Shown: positions 1 through 9,537, counted from the stretch's first letter. The stretch is DNA of 64,000 nucleotides from Arcticibacter pallidicorallinus (GCF_003002875.1 NZ_PVTH01000003.1:124001-188000); one strand, 5' to 3'. The notes: generated by a model not told the origin, from the sequence alone. Translations and numbers: made by a program.

Positions 1-228
1 TTCGTGATCGACTTCTGCCACCGCCCAGGCCAGCGCATTGTTTTCGATGAAGACTCTCAGTTCGTCTCTTTCTTCTGCCTTCAATTGCTTGGAGTCTGTG
101 AGTATATTGTGCGAAAAATCCCTCGGCAAAATGACCGCGGCAGCAAATACCGGCCCTGCCAGGCATCCCCGCCCCGCCTCATCACATCCCGCTTCGACAA
201 ATACATCCTGATAATAAGGCAACAACAT
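1..228 (-). CDS. rnhB: Ribonuclease HII, N-terminal part (cut by window edge)
   Basis: The minus strand from an ATG at 228 reads 76 open codons to the left edge of the window. The N-terminus carries [13 protein letters not shown] (residues 15-27), the signature of RNase HII, with the first two metal-binding acidic residues D16 and E17. The enzyme nicks RNA in RNA-DNA hybrids and starts removal of misincorporated ribonucleotides from DNA, in the cytoplasm. The remaining catalytic aspartates lie outside the window. It starts 3 bases after the stop of the PP2C gene, so it is probably the last or a late gene of that minus-strand operon. The family call is secure; the end and full length cannot be seen. 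Confidence 0.93.
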   Translation of the reverse strand, partial: MLLPYYQDVFVEAGCDEAGRGCLAGPVFAAAVILPRDFSHNILTDSKQLKAEERDELRVFIENNALAWAVAEVDHE

Positions 229-231
229 TTT

Positions 232-1533
232 CTAATGAATTTTTAATGTCAGCAAAGTTATATCATCTGAATTCATTTTTGCCATCTTAGACAACTGAAT
301 ATCGATTAATACGCCCCGATTTATTATTTCTGGCCTTTCCTGACCATTTCTCAGCAGAATGGAGGACAATTCCTCTTCGGTGATAAAGATATCTTCTTCG
401 AAGCTTTCGATCAAACCGTCGGTATAATTAAATATTAAGGTATTTTCAGAGATTTTCTGTTTCCCTATATTCACAAATGGCAGCTGATCAAAGACTCCTA
501 ATAAAGTTGTTCCGGACTTGAGGGACGACACCGTGCCATCGACAACAAGCAAAGGTGCATTATGCCCGGCATTAACATACTCCATATTCCTTGTCCGTAT
601 ATTATACCGGCCCAGAAAAAGTGTAATGAATCGCTCTCCGTTGGTATTTTTAGTAACCACCTCGTTAAGCTTGCGAATAATAGTTGCCAAATCACGTTCA
701 ACAGAAGTCCAGGCACGGAGGCTAGCCTGCAGATTAGCCATAAGCAAAGCCGCAGAGATCCCTTTCCCTGAAACATCTGCTATACACCAGATGAATTCAT
801 CTTCGTCCAACCGGATAAAGTCGAAATAATCACCGCCAATACTCTGGTGAGGAAGATAGGTTGCGGAGATATCAAAGAATTCACTTTCGGGAAGAGTCAG
901 AGGAACGAGCATATTCTGAACTTCGCCCGCCAGCTCGATATCTCTTTGAAGCCTTTCTCTGTGAACGCGTTCTCTAAAGAGCTTTTTATTCTCCAGACCG
1001 ACGACTACGACGTTAATAAGCGTCTGAATAAAATTCAGCTCATGGCTGAGCAATTCAGGCACCGCGTTAAAATCGCCGATTAATACGAAGGCAAGCGTGC
1101 TGTTTTTATGTCTGACCGGTACGAAGTAGTTAAACCGTTGAAGAGAAGGATCGGTGAAGTCGTTGAGAGACGAAATGGTTTTAAGTGGGGCAAGGGTGGC
1201 ACACATACTCTGGGTTTCAGCAAGGCTTTCTACTGGCACACCAAAGCGTGAAACACATGCGAACCGTTTGTCCTGCTTGACCATCATCATCATGCTTCCG
1301 ACATTAAGATTAGTACGCAGAACCACTTCCAGCATTTCGTACAATACCGATGAGTCGCTATTCTTGTTGATGGCCAATGTAATTTCGAGCAACGAATTAA
1401 GCTCAGCCTGTCTTTTCAACAGCATTTGGACCAAATCTATGTCTGGCTGACGCTCGCTATGCCTTTCCTCTTTCACTGTGTAATCTGCAGATAATAACGT
1501 ACTATCGTTTAACGAACTAATCTTCCTTTCCAT
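232..1533 (-). CDS. GAF-PP2C (SpoIIE/RsbU-type) protein serine phosphatase
   Basis: A 433-aa soluble protein. Residues of about 40-190 resemble a GAF sensor domain and about 195-433 form a PP2C-type phosphatase of the SpoIIE/RsbU class. The metal-binding signatures are all present: GGDYFDF, ADVSGKG, YTDGLIES and a C-terminal DDITLL. Family members dephosphorylate serine on an anti-anti-sigma (STAS) partner in response to a signal sensed by the N-terminal domain. No anti-sigma kinase or STAS protein is seen nearby, so the target is unknown. The ATG at 1533 overlaps the end of the upstream glycosyltransferase by 25 bases, and the stop lies 3 bases from rnhB, which suggests translational coupling. 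The phosphatase is probably active; the sensed ligand cannot be read from sequence. Confidence 0.88.
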   Translation of the reverse strand: MERKISSLNDSTLLSADYTVKEERHSERQPDIDLVQMLLKRQAELNSLLEITLAINKNSDSSVLYEMLEVVLRTNLNVGSMMMMVKQDKRFACVSRFGVPVESLAETQSMCATLAPLKTISSLNDFTDPSLQRFNYFVPVRHKNSTLAFVLIGDFNAVPELLSHELNFIQTLINVVVVGLENKKLFRERVHRERLQRDIELAGEVQNMLVPLTLPESEFFDISATYLPHQSIGGDYFDFIRLDEDEFIWCIADVSGKGISAALLMANLQASLRAWTSVERDLATIIRKLNEVVTKNTNGERFITLFLGRYNIRTRNMEYVNAGHNAPLLVVDGTVSSLKSGTTLLGVFDQLPFVNIGKQKISENTLIFNYTDGLIESFEEDIFITEEELSSILLRNGQERPEIINRGVLIDIQLSKMAKMNSDDITLLTLKIH

Positions 1534-2642
1534 ATATACTTACCTGAGTTTCCTGCTATTCCAATATAAACGATGTAAACGATATGGATGACCGTAAGTA
1601 GTGGCAGATATATCATAAGCTCAGATCTTTTTGCGAAGGCTGTGACCGGATTAAGAAAAAACATTTCCGAAATATACTTCAGCGTTATTGCGACGAGAGC
1701 TAGAATCCAAAGATCTGCAAGGTACAATCCAGCCAGCACATTTGCAAAGATCGTGAGGTTAAAGAGCCATATAGCAACGCCCAGTGCCACAATTTTCTTA
1801 TCCTTATACTTGGTACTTTTGGACGCCCATCTTTTTCGCTGACTGATAAATTCAGGCAGGTTTTCCTTGGCATCGGTATATACGATAGCATCGGTAGACT
1901 TACAAAACCCGATTCTATCCGGATAACGGGACGCGACTTTGTGAAGAAAAAGCTCGTCATCTCCCGATGCCAGCTCGTCAATACCTTTGAATCCACCCAG
2001 TTCCAGAAAAACGTCTTTACGATAGGCCAGATTAGCTCCGTTGCAGGTAGAGGGCATCTTGTTTCCGATAGAGGAAGCCCCTAAGCCGATAAGGTAAAGA
2101 AATTCCAGAGTTTGAAGCCTTTCGAAGAAACTTTTCTCCTGATGATATACCACTGGTGAGGAGATAAGCTTACTATCAGTTTCCTGATAGTAACTCACTA
2201 CCGTTTTTATCCAATCTGCTTTCATCCGGCAATCTGCGTCTGTTGTAAAAATCAGCTCTCCGGATGCAAGATTGATGGCCTCGGCAATGGCCTTCTTTTT
2301 ATACGAGTTTAACTTTTCTTTTTCGTTGAGACGGATGAGGCGGACACCTTTGTCTTTGTAGGAAAGAACGATATCAGATGTACGATCTGTAGAATGATCA
2401 TCTACGATGATCAATTCGATAAGTTCCGGGGGATAGGATTGCGCCAGTATATCCTCGATCGTCAGTGCTATCTTGCTTTCTTCATTCCTTGCAGCAATCA
2501 GGATGCTCACCTTCGTTTTCAAAATACCTTCTACCGGCCGGAATACGGGAATAGAAGACCATCCTTTCCGAAGAAAAAATATCACTGATACATATATGCA
2601 TGTCAGCGCCAGAGTCAGGGTTTTAATTACGAGCAGTACCAA
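1509..2642 (-). CDS. Membrane-anchored family 2 glycosyltransferase
   Basis: A 377-aa protein with one N-terminal membrane segment (about residues 3-23), a GT2 catalytic domain and at least two C-terminal membrane segments (about 285-365). Visible motifs are VSILIAARNEES at the start of the GT-A fold, VDDHSTD, TTDADCRM (the DxD metal site) and QRKRWASK (the QxxRW acceptor site of processive-type GT2 enzymes). It should transfer a sugar from a nucleotide donor to a lipid or growing glycan at the inner membrane. The start is TTG, chosen because no ATG precedes the first membrane segment; it overlaps the YbhN-like gene by 20 bases. Coupling with that membrane protein suggests a shared glycolipid role, which is inference. 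The sugar and acceptor are unknown. Confidence 0.85.
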   Translation of the reverse strand: MVLLVIKTLTLALTCIYVSVIFFLRKGWSSIPVFRPVEGILKTKVSILIAARNEESKIALTIEDILAQSYPPELIELIIVDDHSTDRTSDIVLSYKDKGVRLIRLNEKEKLNSYKKKAIAEAINLASGELIFTTDADCRMKADWIKTVVSYYQETDSKLISSPVVYHQEKSFFERLQTLEFLYLIGLGASSIGNKMPSTCNGANLAYRKDVFLELGGFKGIDELASGDDELFLHKVASRYPDRIGFCKSTDAIVYTDAKENLPEFISQRKRWASKSTKYKDKKIVALGVAIWLFNLTIFANVLAGLYLADLWILALVAITLKYISEMFFLNPVTAFAKRSELMIYLPLLTVIHIVYIVYIGIAGNSGKYIWKGRLVR

Positions 2643-3597
2643 AGAAATTAAGCTTAAATACGAAGACGGATCCCAGGATGGCCGGAATGATAAGGTTAAC
2701 CAGCCAAATACAAGCGGTTGAGGCCATAATTGCGACTTCGTGATGAGTGATAAAACTAAAGAAATATGTTGCGGTCATTGCCCTGACACCAACGTCCAGA
2801 AGGTCGAGAGAAGGCAACGCTGATTGGATAAAGAACAAAATCAGAATCATCATGACCATGCTGAAAAATGGAATTTCAGGAATCAGCAATAGTATGACGA
2901 CACAATATTGAGTGGTAAATACTGCAAATCTAGCCAGGGAATAATTGAAGACGACTATAAGGTCTCTCTTATTATAACGAGCTAATACCATTATAAACTT
3001 CTTAAATCGCTTTAGAAAGGATATGCTGGTTAACAAGCCTATCAGGAGACGAATGTTGAAATAGAACAATAAAAAGAACAGAGAAAATATCGTCGTCAGG
3101 AAGAAGAGCGCATACAACACCCACGTGCTGGCATCAGTAAAACGCCAGATAAACCAAAGAATAGCGAAAGAGCCCAGAACATTGGTAATCACCATTTGTC
3201 CGACTGCACCCACGCCCATAGCAATGGCACCAAAAACACGCTTCCGGGGCGAAAGAAAGAATATCCTTCCGCCGTATTCTCCAATCCGGTTAGGGGTGAA
3301 GATGGCCCATGTTAAACCGCAAAAAACTGACTCTATGGATTTCCACAGGCTTATCCGTTCGACCCTATCTACCAAATATTTCCATTTAAGCGATTCAAGG
3401 AACCAGTTTAACAACATGAGAATGAAAAGCACCGTCATAGCCGAGTAGACTTGCCAGCTTTGCAGTTTTGCAGTAAGCATCTGGAAATCGCGCAGGTTGC
3501 TGTTGTCGTTCAGCTTGTGGGTAATGAATACCGCCGCAAGGATCAGCACAGAAAACTTCAGGATGATGCTTATTGCTTTTTTGCCAGTTTGATTCAA
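2623..3597 (-). CDS. YbhN / lysylphosphatidylglycerol-synthase-type integral membrane protein
   Basis: A 324-aa protein with about eight hydrophobic segments and the basic or glycine-containing loop motifs of the UPF0104/YbhN family (WAIFTPNRIGEYGGRIF near residues 95-111, and LPSLDLLDVGVRA near 262). This fold is the membrane half of lysylphosphatidylglycerol synthases, but no aminoacyl-transfer domain is attached. Stand-alone members are usually linked to lipid or glycan handling without a fixed function. The start is TTG at 3597: the frame has a TAA only three codons upstream and the next ATG lies after the first membrane segment. It is first in the run with the GT2 and PP2C genes and is divergent from ruvC across 133 bases. 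Confidence 0.78.
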   Translation of the reverse strand: MNQTGKKAISIILKFSVLILAAVFITHKLNDNSNLRDFQMLTAKLQSWQVYSAMTVLFILMLLNWFLESLKWKYLVDRVERISLWKSIESVFCGLTWAIFTPNRIGEYGGRIFFLSPRKRVFGAIAMGVGAVGQMVITNVLGSFAILWFIWRFTDASTWVLYALFFLTTIFSLFFLLFYFNIRLLIGLLTSISFLKRFKKFIMVLARYNKRDLIVVFNYSLARFAVFTTQYCVVILLLIPEIPFFSMVMMILILFFIQSALPSLDLLDVGVRAMTATYFFSFITHHEVAIMASTACIWLVNLIIPAILGSVFVFKLNFFGTARN

Positions 3598-3730
3598 AGC
3601 GATTTAATGTATGGTGCAATGTTACGGAAAAGTTGAGAACCATAGCCCAATTTGATCAATTGCGTCGGATAATTCCTTGATATTAGACGCCATTTCAAGA
3701 TAGCGCCATAAAAGTTGTAATATTGCCGTT

Positions 3731-4300
3731 GTGATAATAAAGGAAAAGGCTAAGGAACGTCTGATCCTGGGAATTGACCCGGGAACGGCAATTATGGGAT
3801 ATGGCCTGGTGCAGGAAATAAAGGGAAATGTAGGGCTCGTCAGCCTGGGGGTTGTAAAAATGGATCATCTGGATGACCATCCCCTGAAGCTTAAGAGAAT
3901 ATTTGAGAAGACGGTTTCTTTGATAGACCAATATAAACCGGATTGTCTGGCTATTGAAGCACCGTTCTACGGTAAAAATGTTCAGGTTTTGCTTAAACTG
4001 GGGAGGGCGCAGGGGGTTGCAATCGCCGCCGCTCTATCGAGGGACATCCCTATCTTTGAGTACTCTCCACGTAAGATCAAACAGTCGATAACCGGTAACG
4101 GAAATGCGGGCAAGGAACAGGTTGCTTCCATGCTTCAACGCCTTTTAAAATTCACAGAAACTCCACAATATCTGGATGCAACAGATGGTCTTGCGGTAGC
4201 TGTATGCCATTCGTTCCAGCGCAATATGAGCGAACCGGGTAAAAAATCTTATTCAGGGTGGGAAGCGTTTGTCAAAGACAATCCGGCGAGAAAGAAATAA
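3731..4300 (+). CDS. ruvC: Holliday junction endodeoxyribonuclease RuvC
   Basis: A 189-aa protein that resolves Holliday junctions made during recombination, working with RuvAB. The first catalytic aspartate is D16 in LGIDPGTAIMGYG, the catalytic glutamate is E76 in AIEAPFYGKN, and the last acidic pair lies in YLDATDGLAVAVCH near residues 148-151. Length is normal for the family. The start is GTG at 3731, followed at once by the family N-terminus. ruvA is in the same window (35877-36461) but not in the same operon. It is transcribed divergently from the YbhN-like gene and convergently with the HIT gene, with 39 bases between stops. Confidence 0.96.
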   Translation: MIIKEKAKERLILGIDPGTAIMGYGLVQEIKGNVGLVSLGVVKMDHLDDHPLKLKRIFEKTVSLIDQYKPDCLAIEAPFYGKNVQVLLKLGRAQGVAIAAALSRDIPIFEYSPRKIKQSITGNGNAGKEQVASMLQRLLKFTETPQYLDATDGLAVAVCHSFQRNMSEPGKKSYSGWEAFVKDNPARKK

Positions 4301-4339
4301 CCCGCCGGAATATGTTAGCTAGTTTTGCAGCAGCGGCAC

Positions 4340-4738
4340 TTATCCGGCGAATTCAGCCGCGATAGACTGAGCAGTATATTCCATTTCCTCTTTGGAAAAG
4401 CTAAGTTTGGCTGAAGCAAAGTTCATATCCCCCATGGAATTCATAGGTATGAGATGAACATGGGCGTGAGGTACCTCCAGCCCCATAACGGTGATACCGA
4501 CACGCTCGCAGGGGATAACTTTCCTGATACTTAGTGCGACTTTCTTCGCGAATAGCATCAAGCCTGTATAAGCATCATCATCGAGGTCAAATATATAGTC
4601 TACCTCCTGCTTGGGGATAACCAACACATGCCCTCTTGTTAATGGGCTAATGTCGAGAAAAGCCAGACAATCCGCATCCTCGGCCACTTTATAAGCCGGG
4701 ATTTCGCCTGATACTATTTTTGAGAATATCGATGACAT
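4340..4738 (-). CDS. HIT-family nucleotide hydrolase (HINT-like)
   Basis: A 132-aa protein of the histidine triad superfamily. The triad HAHVHLIPM places the histidines at 91, 93 and 95, and the N-terminal SIFSKIVSGEIPAYKV is typical of HINT/HinT-type members. These enzymes hydrolyse adenosine phosphoramidates and related nucleotides. It follows greA with 6 bases between them, so the two are almost certainly co-transcribed from upstream of greA. The physiological substrate cannot be read from sequence. Name and family are secure. Confidence 0.93.
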   Translation of the reverse strand: MSSIFSKIVSGEIPAYKVAEDADCLAFLDISPLTRGHVLVIPKQEVDYIFDLDDDAYTGLMLFAKKVALSIRKVIPCERVGITVMGLEVPHAHVHLIPMNSMGDMNFASAKLSFSKEEMEYTAQSIAAEFAG

Positions 4739-4744
4739 AGCTAT

Positions 4745-5218
4745 TTATCTGGAGATTTCGAGAACTTCAAATTCGATTTTTCCTGCCGGTACTGCGATCT
4801 CGACCGTATCTCCTACTGATTTTCCAAGAAGCCCTTTTGCGATAGGTGATTTGACAGATATTTTACCTGCTTTAAGATCCGCTTCGGTTTCAGATACCAA
4901 CTGGTATTGCATTGTCGCACCGTTTTTTACATTCTTGATTTTCACGATCGAGAGAGCAAGTACTTTAGATGTGTCGAGCTTAGATTCGTCGATTAGGCGG
5001 GCATTCGCAAGTGCTTCCTGCAGCTTAGATATTTTTGCTTCGTGATGACCCTGGGCTTCTTTAGCCGCATCATATTCAGCATTTTCAGATAGATCACCCT
5101 TATCCCGTGCCTCTGCAATTGCTTTCGCAATTTGATTGCGTCCTTCAGTTTTCAAAAAGTGTAATTCTTCTTTCAACTTTTCTAATCCTTCTTTGGAATA
5201 ATAAATTACCTCTGACAT
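4745..5218 (-). CDS. greA: Transcript cleavage factor GreA
   Basis: A 157-aa protein that binds the RNA polymerase secondary channel and stimulates cleavage of backtracked transcripts. The N-terminal coiled coil (about residues 5-75) contains the tip motif DLSENAEYDAAKE with the acidic residues that act at the polymerase active site, and the C-terminal domain ends with the usual GDTVEIAVP segment. The ATG at 5218 begins YYSKEGLEKL, typical of the family. It heads a two-gene run with the HIT gene and is separated from dxs upstream by an apparent terminator at 5244-5289, so it should have its own promoter close to 5219-5243. No clean TAnnTTTG was found there. Confidence 0.97.
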   Translation of the reverse strand: MSEVIYYSKEGLEKLKEELHFLKTEGRNQIAKAIAEARDKGDLSENAEYDAAKEAQGHHEAKISKLQEALANARLIDESKLDTSKVLALSIVKIKNVKNGATMQYQLVSETEADLKAGKISVKSPIAKGLLGKSVGDTVEIAVPAGKIEFEVLEISR

Positions 5219-5243
5219 TATAAATTTTTGTTTAAAGACCTAT

Positions 5244-5289
5244 AAAAAAGGACAAGACTACACCTGCATACGCTGATATAGTCTTGTCC
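5244..5289 (-). terminator. Intrinsic terminator after dxs
   Basis: A perfect 11-bp inverted repeat (GGACAAGACTA at 5250-5260 and TAGTCTTGTCC at 5279-5289) encloses an 18-base loop. Read on the minus strand, the stem is followed directly by six T residues (complement of 5244-5249). It lies between the dxs stop at 5376 and the greA start at 5218, which fits rho-independent termination of dxs. Confidence 0.85.
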
Positions 5290-5375
5290 GTGAATAGTAC
5301 GAATATAATATTTACATTTCTATAAATGCAAATTTAGGCTCAAATGTTTCTTAACTGCTATTGAAAATTTACAAA

Positions 5376-7304
5376 TCAGCTTGCTATGCTTCCAGCGATC
5401 ATCTTGATCGACAGTTTTTTAACTTCAGCTACAACAGACGCTGCATCGTAACCACATTCTGCCCAAAGCTCATTCTGGTCGCCGTGATCAACGAAGCGAT
5501 CAGGAATGCCCAGGCGTACGACAGTAGCGGAGTATCGATTGTCGGCCATGAACTCCAATACAGCAGTTCCCATACCTCCCTGAATACATCCGTCTTCAAC
5601 AGTGATCACTTTTTTGAATTTGGAAAACACTTCATGCAGCATATCTTCATCGATCGGCTTTAGGAATCTCATGTCGTAATGAGCAGGATTAATACCCTCC
5701 GCTGACAGGAGATTAAGAGCCTTTGATACCTCATTTCCAATATGACCTATAGTAAGAATGGCTACGTCCACACCTTCTGCGACCTTTCTTCCTTTTCCTA
5801 TTTTCAATGCTTTCATAGGAAGTTTCCAGTTTGGCATAACACCATTCCCTCTGGGGTAACGTATGGAGAATGGCCCCATACCATCCTGCTGAGCCGTGTA
5901 CATCAGGTTCCTGAGTTCTTCCTCATCCATAGGAGCAGTAACGATCATGTTAGGAATACATCTCATGTATGCCAAATCGTAAGCGCCGTGGTGAGTCGCC
6001 CCGTCAGCACCGGCAAGCCCTGCCCTATCAAGGCAAAAAACCACATTGAGCTTTTGAATGGCAACGTCATGAATCACCTGATCATAGGCTCTTTGCATGA
6101 AGCTGGAATATATATTGCAAAAAGGAACCATCCCCTGCGAAGCAAGTCCTGCTGAGAAAGTCACAGCATGCTGTTCAGCGATGCCTACATCAAAAGCGCG
6201 GGCAGGCATAGCTTTCATCATGATGTTCATGGAACTGCCACTTGGCATTGCCGGAGTTACGCCCATAATCTTCGGATTTGCTTCAGCAAGCTCAACAATG
6301 GTGTGTCCGAATACGTCTTGATATTTTGGTGCCTGCGGCTTATCGCTGACCGACTTTTTGATTTCGCCGGTTATTTTATCGAATAAACCCGGGGCATGCC
6401 ATTTGGTCTGATCCTTCTCCGCAAGGGCATAGCCTTTCCCTTTGACCGTTACGCAATGCAACAGTTTGGGACCGGGGATCTTGCTAAGATCCTTTATTAC
6501 TTTTACAAGCTGCTTGACATCATGACCATCGACGGGGCCAAAATACCGGAAGTTAAGTGCTTCAAAAAAATTACTTTCTTTGAGAAGGGTGCCTTTTATA
6601 CTCTTTTCAATCTTTTTGATAGCTTGATGAGCGTTAGGGCCGAGTTCTGAGATTTTCCCCAGAACATGGGAAATATCATCTCTAAACCTATTGTAAGGTC
6701 TGGATGTGGTTATGGTTGTAAGATATTCTTTTAATGCCCCCACATTGGGATCAATCGACATACAGTTGTCGTTCAGTATCACCAGCAGGTTGCTGTTCTC
6801 AATGCCTCCATGATTGAGCGCTTCGAAAGCAAGTCCGGCAGTCATTGCCCCGTCGCCTATCACGGCGACATGCTGGCGGTCTGTTTCGCCTTTTGCACGG
6901 GATGCAACTGCCATGCCGAGTGCAGCTGATATAGATGTAGAGGAATGGCCGACACCGAAAGTATCATATTCACTTTCACTTCTTTTGGGAAAGCCACTGA
7001 TGCCATTATATAAGCGGTTGGTATGAAATCTCGATCTCCGTCCAGTTAATATCTTATGACCGTATGCCTGGTGCCCCACGTCCCAGACAAGCTGGTCGTA
7101 CGGAGTATTCAAAGCATAATGAAGGGCTACAGTTAATTCAACGACGCCTAAGCTTGCTGCAAAGTGACCTCCATGGACGGAAACCACATCAATTATATAC
7201 TGTCGTAATTCATGCGATAATTGCTCTAACTCAACTTCACTAAGTAGCTTTAAATCAGATGGATAGTTTATTTTATCTAATAATTCCCCAGCCTTTACTT
7301 TCAT
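5376..7304 (-). CDS. dxs: 1-deoxy-D-xylulose-5-phosphate synthase
   Basis: A 642-aa enzyme that condenses pyruvate and glyceraldehyde 3-phosphate to DXP, the first step of the MEP isoprenoid pathway, using thiamine diphosphate. The cofactor motif runs from AVIGDGAMTAGLAFEALN to ILNDN (about residues 148-180), the catalytic glutamate lies in IAEQHAVTF (about 373-381), and the C-terminal transketolase domain ends with KVITVEDGCIQGG and LGIPDRFVDHGDQ. Length is typical. The ATG at 7304 begins MKVKAGELLDKINYP. It is transcribed alone, divergently from scpA across 123 bases, and ends at a strong terminator. Confidence 0.97.
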   Translation of the reverse strand: MKVKAGELLDKINYPSDLKLLSEVELEQLSHELRQYIIDVVSVHGGHFAASLGVVELTVALHYALNTPYDQLVWDVGHQAYGHKILTGRRSRFHTNRLYNGISGFPKRSESEYDTFGVGHSSTSISAALGMAVASRAKGETDRQHVAVIGDGAMTAGLAFEALNHGGIENSNLLVILNDNCMSIDPNVGALKEYLTTITTSRPYNRFRDDISHVLGKISELGPNAHQAIKKIEKSIKGTLLKESNFFEALNFRYFGPVDGHDVKQLVKVIKDLSKIPGPKLLHCVTVKGKGYALAEKDQTKWHAPGLFDKITGEIKKSVSDKPQAPKYQDVFGHTIVELAEANPKIMGVTPAMPSGSSMNIMMKAMPARAFDVGIAEQHAVTFSAGLASQGMVPFCNIYSSFMQRAYDQVIHDVAIQKLNVVFCLDRAGLAGADGATHHGAYDLAYMRCIPNMIVTAPMDEEELRNLMYTAQQDGMGPFSIRYPRGNGVMPNWKLPMKALKIGKGRKVAEGVDVAILTIGHIGNEVSKALNLLSAEGINPAHYDMRFLKPIDEDMLHEVFSKFKKVITVEDGCIQGGMGTAVLEFMADNRYSATVVRLGIPDRFVDHGDQNELWAECGYDAASVVAEVKKLSIKMIAGSIAS

Positions 7305-7411
7305 ACAGTAGTAGCGTAAAAAAAAGTTTAAACGACAAAGTAACTCAATATTATTTATAAAATAATAGTTGGAACAGTTTTATTTATGATTTACAGACCG
7401 AATTAAATCTT

Positions 7412-7419
7412 TATTTTTG
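7412..7419 (+). promoter_or_regulatory. Promoter -7 element for scpA
   Basis: TATTTTTG matches the Bacteroidota housekeeping -7 consensus TAnnTTTG exactly. It lies 8 bases before the GTG start of scpA, so the predicted transcript would have almost no leader. No clear -33 TTG was found about 20 bases upstream. The assignment rests on the motif alone. Confidence 0.5.
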
Positions 7420-7427
7420 AAGCAGTT

Positions 7428-8186
7428 GTGATACATCAGGATACTTATGACATCAGGTTGCCGCAATTCGAGGGCCCCTTTGACCTCTTATTGTTTTTTA
7501 TCGAGCGGGATGAGCTGGATATACATGAGATTGCTATAGCAAAAATCACTGACGACTTTCTGGCTTACATCCAGGAGATGACGGCACTGAACATCGAGCT
7601 TGCCAGCGAATTTATATTTATAGCTGCTACTTTGATGAGACTTAAGGCAAAAATGCTTTTACCCAGACCGGAGCAGGATGATGAGGGCAATGAGATTGAT
7701 AACCGGGAAGACCTGGTGAGGAAGCTGATTGAATACAAGAAAATAAAGATGGCCTCAGAAGAGATGCGCCTTCTTGAAGATAAGCGCATGAGACTTCAAA
7801 AACGGGGAAACATAGGAGATGATCTTTTACGAATTGCCGGCGAGGCGGAACATGGTGAGGAGCTTTCTACTTTTAGTCTTTACACGCTTCTTCTAATGTA
7901 TGAGAAAGTAAGAACGAGAAACAGTCAAAAAAGCGTTCAGGTCACACACACCGTTGTACAATATCCATATACTATTGAACAGCAGAAAACGGCCATCGCT
8001 GAACTGCTTCGACTAAATGCCCGGATGGACTTTTCAGACATGAAAAAACACTCCGAGAACCGGGTGCATTTCATATTTAACTTTCTGGCTGTATTGGAGA
8101 TGTTGCAGCAGCAGCTCATTTCGATCCAGACAGGTATTGGGTTTAACAATTTCAGGCTGGAATCGAACAACCATCCTACACAATAG
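7428..8186 (+). CDS. scpA: Segregation and condensation protein A
   Basis: A 252-aa kleisin that bridges SMC heads in the bacterial condensin complex and supports chromosome segregation. The N-terminus has the ScpA hallmark [19 protein letters not shown] (about residues 14-32), and the next helices ([22 protein letters not shown] type) follow the family pattern; the C-terminal winged-helix part is also present. The start is GTG at 7428, since the first ATG in frame would remove the conserved N-terminus. glyA follows after 25 bases and is probably co-transcribed. No scpB or smc gene is in the window. Confidence 0.93.
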   Translation: MIHQDTYDIRLPQFEGPFDLLLFFIERDELDIHEIAIAKITDDFLAYIQEMTALNIELASEFIFIAATLMRLKAKMLLPRPEQDDEGNEIDNREDLVRKLIEYKKIKMASEEMRLLEDKRMRLQKRGNIGDDLLRIAGEAEHGEELSTFSLYTLLLMYEKVRTRNSQKSVQVTHTVVQYPYTIEQQKTAIAELLRLNARMDFSDMKKHSENRVHFIFNFLAVLEMLQQQLISIQTGIGFNNFRLESNNHPTQ

Positions 8187-8211
8187 AATATACAAATCAT
8201 CAAGTAAAATA

Positions 8212-9483
8212 ATGAACAGAGACAACGTAGTTTTTAAACTCATTGAAGAAGAGCAAGAACGCCAGGAGAGTGGCATTGAACTTATTGCATCGGAGAACTT
8301 TGTCAGCAAACAGGTTATGGAAGCGGCTGGTTCTGTGCTTACAAACAAATATGCCGAAGGTTTGCCCGGAAAACGCTACTATGGTGGCTGTGAGATAGTA
8401 GATGAGATTGAAACTATTGCAATTGAGCGTGCCAAAAAGCTATTTAATGCAGAATGGGCGAACGTGCAGCCGCATTCAGGAGCTCAGGCTAACTCAGCTG
8501 TTTTCCTTGCCGTATTAAAGCCAGGAGATAAGATTTTGGGATTTGATCTTTCGCATGGAGGACACTTGACTCATGGATCGCCAGTAAATTCATCCGGAAA
8601 ACTTTATACACCATTCTTTTACGGCGTAGATAAGGAGACGGGATTAATTGACTATAAGAAGCTTGAAGAAGTAGCTCTGGCAGAAAAACCAAAGCTAATC
8701 ATCTGTGGTGCTTCCGCATATTCAAGGGAATGGGATTATAAGTTCATCCGCCAGGTTGCTGATAAAGTTGGAGCATTGGTACTCGCTGATATTTCCCATC
8801 CTGCAGGGCTGATCGCAAAAGGCTTGCTTGAGAATCCGCTTCCGCACTGTCACATCGTGACCACTACAACGCATAAGACCCTCAGAGGACCGCGTGGAGG
8901 TTTGATTTTACTTGGAAAAGATTTTGACAATCCTTTCGGTTTAAAGACCCCAAAGGGTGAGATCAGGAAAATGTCTTCCCTGTTGGATATGGCTGTTTTC
9001 CCCGGTACCCAGGGTGGTCCATTGGAGCATGTTATCGCAGCGAAGGCGATTGCCTTCGGGGAAGCACTTAGCGATGAGTATATGGAGTATATTAAACAGG
9101 TCAAGAAAAACGCAGAAGCAATGGCACAAGCCCTCGTATCTCGCGACTATCAGATCATCTCCGGTGGCACTGACAATCACCTGATGCTGATCGACCTGAG
9201 AAATAAGAACATTACCGGCAAAGTTGCGGAGGCCGCTTTACAGAAGGCTCATATCACCGTTAACAAAAACATGGTTCCTTTCGACGACAAGTCGCCCTTT
9301 GTCACCTCCGGTATACGGGTTGGTACAGCGGCTATTACAAGTCGCGGTGTCAAGGAAGAGCAAATGGAAGCAATCGTTGAATTGATCGATGCCGTACTGG
9401 CTGATCCTGAAAATGAGGAAAATCTAAAAAACATTAAGACTAAAGTCAAGGATATGATGGCGAATTTCCCATTATACAAATAA
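8212..9483 (+). CDS. glyA: Serine hydroxymethyltransferase
   Basis: A 423-aa PLP enzyme that interconverts serine and glycine while charging tetrahydrofolate with a one-carbon unit. Visible landmarks are [15 protein letters not shown] (47-61), the folate and PLP region [12 protein letters not shown] (84-95), and the Schiff-base lysine K222 in [14 protein letters not shown]. The reading frame is open 25 codons further upstream inside scpA, but family members start at the ATG at 8212 ([10 protein letters not shown]), which is used here. It ends at a near-perfect hairpin terminator. gcvH, another part of glycine one-carbon metabolism, is also in the window. Confidence 0.97.
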   Translation: MNRDNVVFKLIEEEQERQESGIELIASENFVSKQVMEAAGSVLTNKYAEGLPGKRYYGGCEIVDEIETIAIERAKKLFNAEWANVQPHSGAQANSAVFLAVLKPGDKILGFDLSHGGHLTHGSPVNSSGKLYTPFFYGVDKETGLIDYKKLEEVALAEKPKLIICGASAYSREWDYKFIRQVADKVGALVLADISHPAGLIAKGLLENPLPHCHIVTTTTHKTLRGPRGGLILLGKDFDNPFGLKTPKGEIRKMSSLLDMAVFPGTQGGPLEHVIAAKAIAFGEALSDEYMEYIKQVKKNAEAMAQALVSRDYQIISGGTDNHLMLIDLRNKNITGKVAEAALQKAHITVNKNMVPFDDKSPFVTSGIRVGTAAITSRGVKEEQMEAIVELIDAVLADPENEENLKNIKTKVKDMMANFPLYK

Positions 9484-9489
9484 TGCTTT

Positions 9490-9520
9490 GGGAAGGAGAA
9501 TAATATTCTCCTTCCCTTTT
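9490..9520 (+). terminator. Intrinsic terminator after glyA
   Basis: The arms GGGAAGGAGAATA (9490-9502) and TATTCTCCTTCCC (9504-9516) are perfectly complementary, with a TTTT tract at 9517-9520. It begins 6 bases after the glyA stop. The nominal one-base loop means the innermost pairs must open to form the hairpin. The next gene starts at 9538. Confidence 0.85.
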
Positions 9521-9537
9521 ACCTATAAACCTTTATC

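Noticed and set aside
4-246. Plus-strand open frame of 80 codons at the left edge
   Set aside because: The minus strand over the same bases encodes the RNase HII N-terminus with its conserved DEAGRG motif.
4303-4349. Inverted repeat CGCCGGA/TCCGGCG between ruvC and the HIT gene
   Set aside because: Seven-bp stem, a loop over 30 bases, no T-run, and one arm lies inside the HIT coding region.
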